From NCBI RefSeq assembly GCF_035594125.1, contig NC_087180.1, positions 13,911,615 through 13,975,614 of the forward strand: a stretch of DNA of 64,000 bases. The letters run 5' to 3'. The stretch is from Scylla paramamosain. Taxonomy: Eukaryota; Arthropoda; Malacostraca; Decapoda; Portunidae. The notes below the pieces were generated by a model. That model saw only the letters and a program-made list of their open reading frames with translations, was not told the origin of the DNA and did not search any database. Both the position numbers and the translations under genes were made by a program. Below, piece after piece: positions 21,396 to 32,991 of the stretch (positions are counted from its first letter, which is position 1; the number at the start of each line of letters is the position of its first letter).

Positions 21396-21674
21396 AGTTC
21401 ATGTATTCTTTGTCCCATTAACACCTTTGTCTTCCCTCTGAGTCTATTGATCTACTCTTGACCTTCACCGGTTGGCCCTTTGTGTATGGAATGAGCAGGA
21501 GATTTCGCCAGTAACTGCTGCTTTGAGTGGAGGTGTGAAAATATTTACGTTTCTTTTGGTTCGACTTGAGAATTCATGAGATGGACTGTGTTTCGTCTTC
21601 ATTTACGGTCTCTTTCTTTGTTTGTCTGATTGCTTTTCTGTCTGTCTGTGTGCTTTTCTCAATGTTTGTCTGTT

Positions 21675-21676
<2 letters not shown>

Positions 21677-21761
<85 letters not shown>
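21677..21761 (+). repeat. (TC)n, left arm of palindrome
   Basis: Uninterrupted TC, about 42 units. With the (AG)n array that begins 14 bases later it forms an inverted repeat. Confidence 0.98.
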
Positions 21762-21765
<4 letters not shown>

Positions 21766-21774
21766 GTTATGTCC

Positions 21775-21775
<1 letters not shown>

Positions 21776-21850
<75 letters not shown>
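21776..21850 (+). repeat. (AG)n, right arm of palindrome
   Basis: Uninterrupted AG, about 37 units, complementary to 21677-21761 across a 14-base spacer (21762-21775). Confidence 0.98.
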
Positions 21851-21854
<4 letters not shown>

Positions 21855-22454
21855 TTCACACCTGCCTGATCGATTTATGCTTAAGTTGTAGCGATAGATC
21901 ACTAACAATTCTAATGAGGTTCAGTTTACTGCTTTCCTTGTATTGCATTGAAAGAAATGAAAAGGAGACTCGTAACTAAATCAATTTATCATCAACTGCT
22001 CCGTTACATAATCCGCTCATCTTTTTTTATATTTCCTTCAGTAAAGTCAGCAGTATAATGACGCCTTCATACTGTCCGCGCCATATTAGCTTACCTTTCC
22101 TATTACATACTATCATTTATACCTTTCATTCCGTCCACACATCGGTGACCTGACAGTTATTTAGTTCAGATTTACTAAAGCTTAAGAATTGCTCTGCACA
22201 GAATTTCCTAGAAGGTTCCAAAAGTTCCTATGAAAACATTATCTTCACCTGTGTCATGTGGAGTCATTCCCTCCACGATGTGATGATCTGAGAGTAGGTT
22301 CGTTCACGTTTTCTATTACATTCTTACTGGGAGACTCATTCGCTAGCAAACATTGTCCTCCTTTACTACGTAGCTGGAACATGATGCGGTAGTTGCAGCG
22401 AGGGAGTCTTCGTGAGGCAATTCGTTCCTTTGGTGCCTTCCCTTTGCGATTCGC

Positions 22455-22456
<2 letters not shown>
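21851..22456. other. Unique non-genic DNA
   Basis: About 600 bases without simple repeats or recognised features. Confidence 0.5.

Positions 22457-22501
<45 letters not shown>
22457..22501 (+). repeat. (GT)n microsatellite
   Basis: About 22 units. Downstream, AGCGAAGGATCTA occurs twice (near 22517 and 22563), a short direct repeat. Confidence 0.97.
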
Positions 22502-22504
<3 letters not shown>

Positions 22505-22682
22505 CGGTGTGCGTTGAGCGAAGGATCTATTTGTGGGAAGCTTTGTGTTTGATGATCCTATCAGCGAAGGATCTACCAGTAGTCCGTTCATCAGTGAGCG
22601 TTTCGACCACAATTTAGTCCTGGAGATAGTGGTGGTTGTGGTGGAGACGTGCTGTGGTAAAAGTTTAAGTGATAGAGGGTAA

Positions 22683-22724
22683 TGATAATGATGATGATGA
22701 TGATAATGATGATGATGATGATGG
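22683..22724 (+). repeat. (GAT)n triplet array
   Basis: GAT units with two AAT variants. Confidence 0.95.
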
Positions 22725-22796
22725 TGTCTTTTAGAGACTGATATGACGTGTGTAAGACAACTAAACAGTGGCAGAAGTAGAACTGGTAGAGGTTAA

Positions 22797-22828
22797 AGAT
22801 GATGATGATGATGGTGACAATGATAAAG

Positions 22829-22888
<60 letters not shown>
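22797..22888 (+). repeat. (GAT)n and (GT)n arrays
   Basis: GAT triplets 22797-22814 and (GT)n 22832-22888, about 28 units. Confidence 0.97.
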
Positions 22889-22889
<1 letters not shown>

Positions 22890-23258
22890 ATGTAAACTAA
22901 CAAACAATACTAGATTCAATGACAGTCAGCAGTGATTGGCGTGTGAGGGAGAGACGCGGGGAGTGAGTGGAGAAGCGAGGTACTTCTGACGCGGTAGTGA
23001 AAAGCGAGCGTAGTGAGGCAAGGCTGATGCAATTGTGATATGATTGATGTTGCTCTAAACGGTAAGTGTGTAGGTCCATTGCTCAGGAGTGATAGCAGTA
23101 AAGGAGTGGTGACGAGTGATGACAGGGTGATGAGTGGTGAGTGACGTTAGATTGTCTGTGATGCAAGGGGAGATTGGGCTTAGTGAATTGTGCTGTGTTG
23201 AATGATGAAGCAACCACCTGCCCTGTCTACCTGTCTCATCTGCCTACTTCTCCTGTCC
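22889..23258. other. G-biased DNA with GTGA words
   Basis: GTGATGA/GTGAGTG words recur irregularly (about 22920-23150), a decayed repeat. No gene. Confidence 0.5.
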
Positions 23259-23273
23259 CTCCCGCCCCGCCCC
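23259..23273. promoter_or_regulatory. GC-box-like site
   Basis: CCCGCCCCGCCCC is a double GC box (Sp1/KLF-type word). It stands alone, with no recognised TATA, initiator or gene nearby, so function is uncertain. Confidence 0.25.
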
Positions 23274-23360
23274 TTCATCGCTAATGAGTCTGGGAGCGAG
23301 ATCACCTGTTCTTAATAGAATCGCTGGGGGAGGCAAACTGCTGAGTCTTTTCCTCCTACT

Positions 23361-23435
23361 TCCTGCTTTTCTTCCTCCTCCTTCTCCTCCTCCTTCCTCC
23401 TTCTCCTTCCTCCTCTTTTATCTTCCTCTTCATTC
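23361..23435 (+). repeat. (TCC/TTC)n imperfect array
   Basis: Pyrimidine triplets, imperfect. Confidence 0.9.
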
Positions 23436-23532
23436 TTCCTTGATGTTTTGTTGTTGTTGTTTTTATTTTTATTATCAGTATTATCACTATTACATCTCTT
23501 TCTCTGTCCACTAATTCTCATTTTTCGGCTTC

Positions 23533-23568
23533 TTCCTCCTCCTCCTCCTCCTCCTCCTCCTCCTCCTT
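23533..23568 (+). repeat. (TCC)n microsatellite
   Basis: About 12 uninterrupted units. Confidence 0.96.
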
Positions 23569-23691
23569 TCTCTCATCCCTTCACATTTTTCCTGATGTGT
23601 ATCATATAATTGCCTCATTAAGTTTACTGTAATTTTCCTTTTCTGCCATAATTTTAGATAGACATGAATAATTTGCGTTCCTTAATTAATT

Positions 23692-24044
<353 letters not shown>

Positions 24045-24065
24045 TCCACAACATCAGAGAGCTGC

Positions 24066-24113
24066 CGCCGCGTAATAGTTTATTAGAGCCTGACAAATTT
24101 GATTTACGCGGCG
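24066..24113. other. CpG-rich 10-bp inverted repeat
   Basis: CGCCGCGTAA (24066-24075) and its exact complement TTACGCGGCG (24104-24113) flank a 28-base AT-rich spacer. This could be a dyad protein site or chance in a CpG-rich island (24060-24180). Confidence 0.6.
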
Positions 24114-24197
24114 TTCTTCTCCCAGGCGAGGCGCACGTGCTCTCGTTTTCTGTTTACCTGAGCTGCACTGACAGGGGGAAGGTGTGCGACAGCTAGT

Positions 24198-24475
24198 GTG
24201 AACGTGAAGGTGAATGGAAAATAGGTGAATGAAAGGTGATTGAGAAGGTGTAAGTAATTCAATGGGAGGTTAATAAGGGTAATGAATGAAAAGTGAGTGA
24301 GAAAGGTGAATGAAAAAGGGAAGGGAATGGAAGATGAGAGTGGAAAATGTATGGAGAAGTTAATTAAGTGGGGCGTTCAGTGAAAGGTAATTGAAGATGT
24401 GTGAGGAAGATGAATAAGAAAGGTGAATGTAAGGTGAATGAAGGTGAATGAAAGGTAAGTGAGGAATGATGAGTG
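24198..24475 (+). repeat. Degenerate AAGGTGAATGA minisatellite
   Basis: GGTGAATGAAAGG-like ~11-bp units, strongly decayed, purine-rich with regular T. Several nearly intact units at 24415-24465. Confidence 0.8.
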
Positions 24476-25181
24476 TTCACCAAAGGCAAAGTATTAAGGT
24501 GAAGGCGATGCTCGATGTTCACACGGTATGAACGCTGAAGGCGGATACTTTTAGAATTTATAGAAAGATCAATAACATAATAGCAATAGTAAATCAAAGA
24601 ATGAAAGGCGGGATAAATATGAATATCATAGTAATAAGGGTAAGAAGTAAAAAAAGAATAATAATATTAATGCACTAGAGAACGCTTACAAAAAAAAAGA
24701 AAAACAATACTTATATAAATACTTGAACAAACCTCTTCCCCCACAAAAAAAGAACATAAATTGTAGTTCTTAAAACTGTACAATAAATCCCTTAACAATA
24801 AGGACGAAGAAAGAAAGAATTTTTTTGCTCGGAAAACAAACTTATGATGAGGATTTGTAGGCTATAACTGAAAAGACCAGAGCGCCTTGAGCCGGACGGG
24901 CAACAGACGGACAGTAAGGCTGATGAAATGGCCAGGCGGGGAGGGAAGGGAGGAAGGAAGGCAGACACAGCAAGACGGAGGGATGGAATTAGAAAATTTA
25001 CTGAGTGAAGAAAGACAAGACAGATGAACGGTCAACGGGAAACAGGGACAGCTAAAGAAATGTAGAGGAAGAAGACGAAGAAGAGGAGGAGGAGGAGGAA
25101 TAGAAAGAGAAGGGGGAGGAGGAAAAAGGAGAAGGTAAAATGGTAAAGGCAAAGAAAGAGATGAGAAATGGATGGCAGTAA
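24476..25181. other. Unique then purine-rich DNA
   Basis: AT-rich unique sequence to 24860, then purine-biased with GAG/GGA words (24930-25150). No gene. Confidence 0.5.
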
Positions 25182-25214
25182 AAAAAATAAATAAATAAAA
25201 AAAAATAATAATAA
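25182..25214 (+). repeat. (AAAT)/(AAT) A-rich array
   Basis: Short AAAT then AAT units. Confidence 0.85.
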
Positions 25215-25710
25215 TTAATTTTGCGATTAAAAATTTTCCTCTAAGATTGCAGATGAGTAAATCATGAAAAGTAGGAGAATATTGATATTAAAATTATATA
25301 TCAATCGACAAAGTGTTTTTATTTCAGTATCTTAATTTTTATTAATATGAAATTAATATTTCACATTAATAAAAGAATATTTTACATATGCACAATGTTT
25401 CTTCTTTAATTTAGAAACATATCCCTATTATCAGATTATTATTTTTAATTAATCTTTGAAAAGGAAAGCTGCTGTCAAAGGTGATATAATTACAGTAGAT
25501 ATTCTGATAATAGTTATAATTCTTTTATAATTCTAGCTTTTTCCTATATCAAACTATTTTCTTTTTGTATATGTGAAGATATACATTATATGTACCCGAG
25601 CCAGCTCACCTATTTACATATATATACGTTATACGTATATGTTTATTCATTCCCATCCATATGTAAAAGTAACTGGATTATTTTGGATTATTTCCTTCTC
25701 ACACACTGAC
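25215..25710. other. AT-rich non-genic DNA
   Basis: About 500 bases of AT-rich sequence with ATATA words. No recognised feature. Confidence 0.55.
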
Positions 25711-25810
25711 AAAAAAAATAAAAATAAAAATAAAGTAAATAAATAAATAAAGTAAAGAAAGAGGAGACTACAAAACTATAAACCTTTGGTAAGAGAAAAA
25801 AAAAAAAAAA
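25711..25810 (+). repeat. (AAAT/AATA)n and poly-A
   Basis: AAAT/AATA units 25711-25757, purine spacer, then A14 (25797-25810). Confidence 0.85.
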
Positions 25811-26440
25811 TGAGTGGGCTTTACCACCATATGCTGTATTTCTGGTTGCTCTATTACTAATAACTATCCAGAACGTGATGAACTCAGTAATGTACGCAGC
25901 AGGGGAGGCAGAGGTCATCAGGGCCAGTGGCAGGTGTATGAGTAGCGTCGCCCTGCAATATAAAAAGGGCATCTGGACTTGCTGGCTGCGCGACGGTAAT
26001 ACCTGCCGCTCATTTCTCCCTTGAGTGACCGGTAATGGAAGCAGCGGCAGTAATTTAACTTTTTCAAGCGTCACGCACACTCCCTAATGAAGTTGACTCA
26101 GCTTATTACAAACTCTCATAGATCAACGTCGCGGCGGCAGAACGAGGCGAGGGCAAACAGAGCGTAAGGATCACTGATGACTTCTGACTCTCATGTGTTC
26201 ACCTCCTCTCACTATTTACCTTGATGCCCGACGTCCAATCTCCATCACACGCACCTGGAAAAGAAAGTCGTGTTTGATTTGTGATTTTTTTTGTCACTCT
26301 CCGATGACAGAGTATGCATATTCATTCATAAATTAGAATGTAGGGTACTTTAGTGATGAAGTATAGTAATGTGAATAAAAAGGCCACTAAAGGTTAACTT
26401 GTGAAGGAGAAGAGTCGTTTGGTAATACAAAAGAGAAAAG
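25811..26440. other. Unique island with TATA-like word
   Basis: Non-repetitive ~600 bp, GC-richer 25900-26160. TATAAAAA at 25959-25966 sits in a GC-containing context (CCCTGCAA before, GGGC after). Neither a start codon nor a conserved protein is recognised. A candidate regulatory or conserved non-coding segment only. Confidence 0.4.
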
Positions 26441-26641
26441 ATCAATAATACACAAAGAAAAAAAAACAATCTACTGATCGGAAACAAACGAAAAACAGTA
26501 CCCAAAGAAAATAAAGAATCAGCCGAGAATAAACAAAGAAAAAACTAGTGAGCTCTTGATACTTAAAGAAAAAAAAAATCAGCTCATAAAAAACAGTCAG
26601 CTGAGAATATATATACAAAGCAAGAAAAATAAGTTAATAAT

Positions 26642-26672
<31 letters not shown>

Positions 26673-26720
26673 TCTGCTATCAATAAAAAGAAGAATCAGT
26701 GCACACAAAAAAATCAGAAG
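26441..26720 (+). repeat. Degenerate A-rich AAAGAAAAAATCAG repeat
   Basis: Variants of CAAAGAAAAAA followed by ATCAGC(T/C)GA recur about every 40-60 bp; includes A19 at 26654-26672 after a short CA run. Confidence 0.65.
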
Positions 26721-27242
26721 AATCATGTAATAAAAGGCACTAAAAAATCGAAGAATCGATTAACAATGCAGTCACACTTTTCAAAACAGGACACCTTGCC
26801 ACTTTCATAACAAACTAATAGTAAAGTAATGAGACAAAGGGAGGCAGGTGCGGGGCGGAGGCTGCGACGAGGAAGGGTTGGAAGGGTGAGGGTAACTTTA
26901 AAAGCCTGAAAAATCATTTGAAAAGTCTTCCTTCCCCGGCAGGTCTCAGGTGCCTCGCCTAACTCGTCTTATCAAGAACCTTAATCAACTTTTTTAATAT
27001 TCACCGAGTTTTTTAATTCAGTGACTTCACATGATCAAATTACAATATTTAAAAAATGAGATTAACCATAGCTTTAAGATTTCGTTAAAATGCAAAATGG
27101 AGCAAGTTTCCAGCCATATCATGCAATCCTAAATAGAAATAATGGAAAATGATTGTATCGAGGAAACAGAAAACACAAAGGCAACACAGAAAATATTATA
27201 GATTATACACAGTTAATAACAGATGGGAGTTTATGACTCTAA
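26721..27242. other. Unique AT-rich DNA
   Basis: No recognised feature. Confidence 0.5.
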
Positions 27243-27490
27243 TATGATCATTTTGTAGTTAGAAAGTTTGTACATTCTACGTAATATCACATTGGATAAA
27301 AAAAAAATGTACATTTTTAATAGTCATTCTGCAGTTCAAAAAGAACTGTACATTATGCCTAATAATGATTTCGTAGTTACAAGTATACATACTTCCTAAT
27401 AATCTCTCTGCAATTAAAAAAAAAGCATACATTCTTCTTAATTATCACCTTGTAATTAAAAAAAAGTGTACATTTTCCTAATAGTTATAT
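27243..27490 (+). repeat. ~40-bp tandem array, about 6 copies
   Basis: Units of the form ATNATCATTTTGTAGTT, A-run, TGTACATTCT, CTAAT. Unit ends (TAAT) fall at 27285, 27321, 27363, 27400, 27442 and 27482, giving periods of 36, 42, 37, 42 and 40. Copies are diverged but alignable. Confidence 0.9.
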
Positions 27491-27814
27491 CATAAAACTG
27501 CCTTCCACGATTTAAACCAAATTCACAACGCTAATGAGAAGAAATTCTTACATATTTCAATAATAACAAGTAAAAAAACAAAGGAATGGTTACTTATTAG
27601 TTTATTCTGCGATTAATAAAGATACTTCAAGAAACCTTCGTTGGAGCGTTAAACTTTATTCATCCATCATTATAAAGAAGAGCACCAAGATAATAACTAG
27701 AACATTACTTTCATTAAATATTTGCTGAGTGCTAAGGTGATTTTAATGATTAGACATGAATACGTGAATCTTGCGGCGCGCCTCCCAACACTGCTGCGTA
27801 GTAACACTATATAT

Positions 27815-27815
<1 letters not shown>
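27491..27815. other. Unique AT-rich DNA
   Basis: No recognised feature. Confidence 0.5.

Positions 27816-27867
<52 letters not shown>
27816..27867 (+). repeat. (CA)n microsatellite
   Basis: About 26 uninterrupted units. Confidence 0.98.
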
Positions 27868-27869
<2 letters not shown>

Positions 27870-28843
27870 AAAAATAAGAACCACCCCAACATTTGACATT
27901 CCCTTTACCTCAAATTTCCCTTCATGTATCCAACTCAGAAAGAAAAAAAGTTGTCGTTTTCTTTTTGTCGAGGCTAACCTTCAATCTCCGTCGGCGGTGA
28001 TGAAGGCAGGTGTTCCCTCGTACCTGCCACCACCAGGTGCCCGCAGATAGAAGAAAGCCAGCCAGGTAACACTACATGGACTTCCTGCCTGACAGAAACA
28101 TGAAGACTGTGAAAAAAAAAAGATAGATACGCTGGTAGGGATACAAGAACAGATATAATTGAGTATTGCTGGAGTGAGAGAGAAAAAGGGAGATATGGTG
28201 ACCCGATTCCGCAAAAAAAAAAAAAAAAAAAAAGATACAGAGTAACGAAGTGAATGATACGATGGAGGGAAACTCTATTAAAAAAAAAAAAAAGGCTAGT
28301 ACAATTTTTAGATAGCAACGATACAGAGACACGGACGAAAAAAAAGGGGGGAGGGGCCAAAGATGAACTTCCCAAAAAAGACGCAAGAGGAAGAGTAAAA
28401 AACGACAACTCACAAACCCGAAAAAAAACCTACTAATTGCATTAAATTAACAAGAGTGATTCACCATTTTCCTTTTTTTCCTGCTTTTTTTGTGGAGTAA
28501 TTAGCGGGTGTAATGTCGCACGTGATTGTAGTGGCGGCATGAGAGGGAGTGAGTGAGTCCAGACACCCTTTCTGAGTCCCTCCTCTCATACTGTGCAAGG
28601 AAAACATGTTGGTAATGAGATAATTTGTTATATATTCTTTTTTCGTATTACTTGAGACGAGGAGGATGCTGATGTTACAAAATAAATGCACAAATAAACT
28701 AATAGGTAAACACGCGTGTGAAAGGAGAAAAGAAACGAAGGAAGGAAAAAGTGTCTCTTTGTATCATGGGCGAGGAGAACCGTTTCTTTACATTAGAGAA
28801 GACAAGCAAATAGGGCATTTCATCATTACCATTTCTATCATGA
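27868..28843. other. Unique DNA with poly-A runs
   Basis: Poly-A at 28213-28233 and 28280-28293 in a purine-rich stretch; otherwise unique. No target-site or retrogene structure links to the A runs, and no gene is seen. Confidence 0.5.
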
Positions 28844-28936
28844 TTAGTAGTAGTTGTTTTAGTTGTAGTAGTAGTAGTAGTGATAGTGGAAGTAGTAGTA
28901 ATAGTAGTAGTAACAATAGTAGTAGAAGTAGTAGTG

Positions 28937-28975
<39 letters not shown>

Positions 28976-28988
28976 AGTAGTAGTAGTG
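28844..28988 (+). repeat. (TAG)n triplet array
   Basis: TAG units, imperfect at first (GGA, AAT, TGA variants), then pure at 28938-28975. Confidence 0.96.
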
Positions 28989-29059
28989 AGACAGTAATCA
29001 TAATAAAAATAGAATAAAGACCAGATCAGTTGTAGTGGTCATGGTAGTGCTGGTGCCAG

Positions 29060-29093
29060 AAGAAGCAGTAGCAGCAGCAGAATCAACAGCAGC

Positions 29094-29134
<41 letters not shown>

Positions 29135-29160
29135 CAGCAGCAGCAGCAGTAATGGTAGTA
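29060..29160 (+). repeat. (AGC)/(AGT) compound triplet array
   Basis: AGC units, then pure AGT (29094-29132), then AGC again: a symmetric block. Confidence 0.95.
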
Positions 29161-29274
29161 TCCTGTTCATTAGTCTCGCTACCACATTTTTTCCACGTAG
29201 CATGAGAGTGGCGGCATCACAGATTTAACTTAAAAGCGCAGTGTCATTAAGGACACAACACCACCGCCACCCCA

Positions 29275-29293
29275 AAACAACAACAACAACAAA
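29275..29293 (+). repeat. (AAC)n microsatellite, short
   Basis: About six AAC units. Confidence 0.9.
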
Positions 29294-29359
29294 CAAAAAA
29301 AAGTAAGAGATATGTATGTGCGAGATAGAGCTAGCACACATAACTACCGACCGACTCAC

Positions 29360-29373
29360 ACCCACCCACCCAC

Positions 29374-29425
<52 letters not shown>
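29360..29425 (+). repeat. (CCCA)n then (CA)n
   Basis: CCCA units to about 29374, then CA 29376-29425. The same CCCA-to-CA succession occurs at 19508-19629. Confidence 0.96.
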
Positions 29426-29428
<3 letters not shown>

Positions 29429-29508
29429 ATTGCCATAATACCAAAGCGTCACAAGGCAGTGTTTAAAATTTAGCTCCACTTTTCACTTCGTTGTCGGTGT
29501 TTTGCGTC

Positions 29509-29592
29509 CACGTGAGGGAGGGGAAGGTACTACGAGCCTGCAGTATCTTTTTGTGCATCGTAAACATGTGCAAGTTGCGCCGCGTATAAAAG
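29509..29592 (+). promoter_or_regulatory. Candidate core promoter (E-box and TATA)
   Basis: CACGTG (29509-29514) lies about 70 bases upstream of TATAAAAG (29585-29592), which is preceded by CpG-rich GCGCCGCG. A CTACACATT initiator-like word sits about 25 bases downstream. No downstream coding sequence is recognised, so this is sequence-motif evidence only. Confidence 0.3.
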
Positions 29593-29995
29593 CGTATGAG
29601 TATGAACGCCTACACATTTTCGCACCTGATTTGCGAGTATGTAACCTCACGCTGCTGCCGCCTGTGTTCATGTGAAGTTGTATTATGACTCATAGTGCTT
29701 GTATTTTGTACTCGTTCTCCTTTGCCTTTATATTTTGAAGTCTTTTTATGAACTTTGTCGAAAACTATGACTGTAAGGAAACCAATTAACTGTAAAACGA
29801 GAGGAGGAGGAGGAGACATTCCTTTAATATAAGTACTAAAATTTAAACCCTTATCATAACCTGACTACAGTTTAAAAACATCTTAATATTTGCATGCATA
29901 TTTCCATGTACTATATTCTTTAGAAAAAATAAAATAACGTGTAAAATTGTTGCAAATGAACCAAGACAGGGAAAAGGAGAACGAGGAAGAAGAGA
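29593..29995. other. Unique non-genic DNA
   Basis: No gene recognised; purine-rich from 29960. Confidence 0.5.
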
Positions 29996-30034
29996 GGGAG
30001 GAGGAGGAGGAGGAGGAGGAGGAGGAGGAGGAGG
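29996..30034 (+). repeat. (GAG)n triplet array
   Basis: About 12 GAG/AGG units. Confidence 0.96.
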
Positions 30035-30395
30035 ATATTAGAATTGTATTAGTATGGTTTATAGCGTAAGTCCATCGTGCATCGCATGACATAGAAGAAA
30101 AAAATTACTTCCTAAAAGGCTCATCAAAAATTTGATTTCTAATGGACTTAGCCATTTATGTACAATAAATTAATGTATTGCACCAAACATACACTTAATT
30201 AACATGGCTAATAAACCATATGAATTTGAATTTGAGAAGTGGGAGGAGGAAGAGGAGGAACATTGTTACTTCTATTTCATGCCAACACACAAACGTCGAT
30301 TCCTTAAACTTAACCCACTTAGATTACTTACACATCTCACTCGTTTTCAAGGTCAGGCAAACTACAACCAAACTTGGACTATGGAGCTTGCAACC

Positions 30396-30396
<1 letters not shown>
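30035..30396. other. Unique non-genic DNA
   Basis: No recognised feature. The 101-codon frame beginning at 30204 ends in the CA array. Confidence 0.5.

Positions 30397-30471
<75 letters not shown>
30397..30471 (+). repeat. (AC)n microsatellite, interrupted once
   Basis: AC dinucleotides with one AAA break near 30457. Confidence 0.97.
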
Positions 30472-30598
30472 GGGAGGCGATTCAGACCAAAACAAGGGTA
30501 AGAAACTAACCTTCCTCAGCCAGGCAGTCCAATCCATCTCGAGGCAACTTCATCAGGACCCAGGATCTTGAAGACGCCCTCACAAATCTTCACCACCT

Positions 30599-30604
<6 letters not shown>

Positions 30605-30689
<85 letters not shown>
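30605..30689 (+). repeat. (AG)n microsatellite
   Basis: Uninterrupted, about 42 units. Confidence 0.98.
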
Positions 30690-30691
<2 letters not shown>

Positions 30692-30846
30692 ACTGAAGTT
30701 CCCGGGAGAGTTGAAAGACAAGGCGCAGGTGGTCCATTCTCTAAAGTCTCTCCATCAAGTTGGTCCAGTTTGTTTTGTTAATACGATGGAACTTACTTAC
30801 TTCAGGAGCGGCAGATAAAGTGACAGTAAAGAGGTATTGACGGCTG

Positions 30847-30848
<2 letters not shown>

Positions 30849-30936
<88 letters not shown>
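30849..30936 (+). repeat. (GA)n microsatellite
   Basis: Uninterrupted, about 44 units, 160 bases after a same-orientation array and 184 bases before an oppositely oriented one. Confidence 0.98.
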
Positions 30937-30939
<3 letters not shown>

Positions 30940-31110
30940 CAGGTGTCTTTCAAACTACCATTATACAAAAACTAAAATACCCAGCCTTCACACACCACTG
31001 CTTTATAAATTCCACTACAGTCTCGCTCCAATGCACTTTATCTTCCCAGACACACGCGAGTTCAAAATTTCTACTGGCTTTTTATTCCTTCTCTCCTTCA
31101 CGGCCCTTCA

Positions 31111-31120
<10 letters not shown>

Positions 31121-31191
<71 letters not shown>

Positions 31192-31208
31192 GCTTTTTTT
31201 TTTTTTTT
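31121..31208 (+). repeat. (CT)n microsatellite then poly-T
   Basis: CT 31121-31188, about 34 units, then T15 (31194-31208). Complementary to the GA array at 30849. Confidence 0.97.
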
Positions 31209-31300
31209 ATAAATTCTCTGCACCTGATTTTGATCCCTTTCTTGCTCGCACCATTTCACTTCCTCCTCCTTCTCTTCCTCCTCTTTCTTTTCTTTTTTTA

Positions 31301-31405
31301 ATCATCATTATCATCATCATCATCATCATTTTTTTTTTATATTATTATTATTATTAGTTGCATTCTCATTCATCACCACCTCCTTCACCACCACCACCAC
31401 CACCA
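31301..31405 (+). repeat. (ATC), (ATT), (ACC) triplet cluster
   Basis: ATC 31301-31329, poly-T, ATT 31339-31356 and CAC 31387-31405. Confidence 0.93.
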
Positions 31406-32507
31406 AATCCTCCTCTTCCCCCCTTGTGGTTACTGAGGTCAGACTCGTTGTCGCACAAACTTCAAGTATCGATCACCCGGGAGGTAATAAGTGGTGCATT
31501 TGTTGTTCCACGTCTCACTCCCTCCTGTGTTATTACGTGAGGCGACATACTTACGAGTCTCCCCTAAAATGTGGCCTTGGTGATTGAAGAAAACGAGTAA
31601 TCTCTCTCCGTTGTGAAGGATTACTGGACATTATTTGGATTTACGTGAAAGTCCTCAATGTTTCTCTTCTCCTAAGTCTGTGATATAATCTGGTATGCAT
31701 AAGAAGTTGTACGTAAGATAAGATGATGGAAATTAAATATAATAACAGTTCAGTTCTCTTTGTGCTATTGTAAATTATAGGATATTATTTATTTTGGGAT
31801 GAATATGAAAACCTCCATTATTCAAGATTATTACTTATTTTCGCTAGCTTCAATTTCTTTCTTCCCTTCAATATCTCACATGCTCCATCCCTCTCTGGCT
31901 AATTTGTTTTCCTTCTCTTTATTTATCTATTGATTTCTTTCCGTCCTTTCCCCTTTCCTCCTCCGTTTTCTTTTGTTGTTACTTCCTCTCTGTCTTCTAT
32001 CATAGTTTTTAACATACACATTATCCTTCCTTTAGATAATATATTCAAATCCCAGGCCAGCTTAATTTGTAGATTTTATTTTTGTTTTCTTTGTTTCATT
32101 TTAGCATGATTAGTATTTTTATGCAATGTTATAATTCGGGAAGAGAAAGTGATAGGAAATAAAAAACGAGAAACCAGAATGACAAGAAATAGGAGACAAA
32201 AAAAGAAGAGAATCAGGAAATGAAAGAAAAGTAGAAAGAGGAAAGACTAGTGAGATGATGATGGGAAGCGAAAGGCAAGTAGGAAGAGGAGATAATGATA
32301 GAAAATGAGTGAGAAAGCAGACAAGGCAGAAACTTCATTAGAGAGAGAATGCGTTTGCTCACAATTATCACCGATGAAAGACCAATTTGAATACGAAATG
32401 ACAGGGAAGAGAACACGTACGTGGAAAATAGATAGAAGCAACAGAAACGCCTTATAGAAGACGAAACGTGGGGAGAGGTCTGGATAACAAGGAATTAGGA
32501 AGGGATG

Positions 32508-32510
<3 letters not shown>
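31406..32510. other. Unique then purine-rich DNA
   Basis: AT-rich unique sequence to 32130, then purine-biased DNA with GAAA words. No gene. Confidence 0.5.

Positions 32511-32589
<79 letters not shown>
32511..32589 (+). repeat. (GA)n microsatellite
   Basis: Uninterrupted, about 39 units. Confidence 0.98.
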
Positions 32590-32590
<1 letters not shown>

Positions 32591-32906
32591 ACAGGAAAAG
32601 TAGAATGATAAAAGACAAAACCTGGCAGCACAAATCCAAAAACAGATTTAGTAAAAGGTGAAAATAAAAAAAATAGAGAAAAAAGTTGGTGGTGAGAAAA
32701 ATAAGGGGAAAAGAAATAAAATGTTGAGGAGAGATAGGCGAAAGAATGAACCCATGGATGAAGGACAGGAGGAAAAATCAAATATAACAAAAATGAAAAG
32801 TTAGACATAAACTTCAAAGAAAACGTAAATGGAAAGTAAGGTAGATTATGAGATAAAAAAAAAAAAAAAGAAGAGGCTAAAAATGTAAAATGAGATAACA
32901 GAATCT

Positions 32907-32909
<3 letters not shown>
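32590..32909. other. A/G-rich non-genic DNA
   Basis: Purine-biased, with A15 at about 32855-32869. Confidence 0.6.

Positions 32910-32986
<77 letters not shown>
32910..32986 (+). repeat. (AG)n microsatellite
   Basis: Uninterrupted, about 38 units. Confidence 0.98.

Positions 32987-32991
<5 letters not shown>

Noticed and set aside
28213..28293. Poly-A runs as retrotransposon or retrogene tails
   Set aside because: No upstream coding remnant, target-site duplication or SINE promoter boxes recognised; A runs are common in the A-rich flanks.
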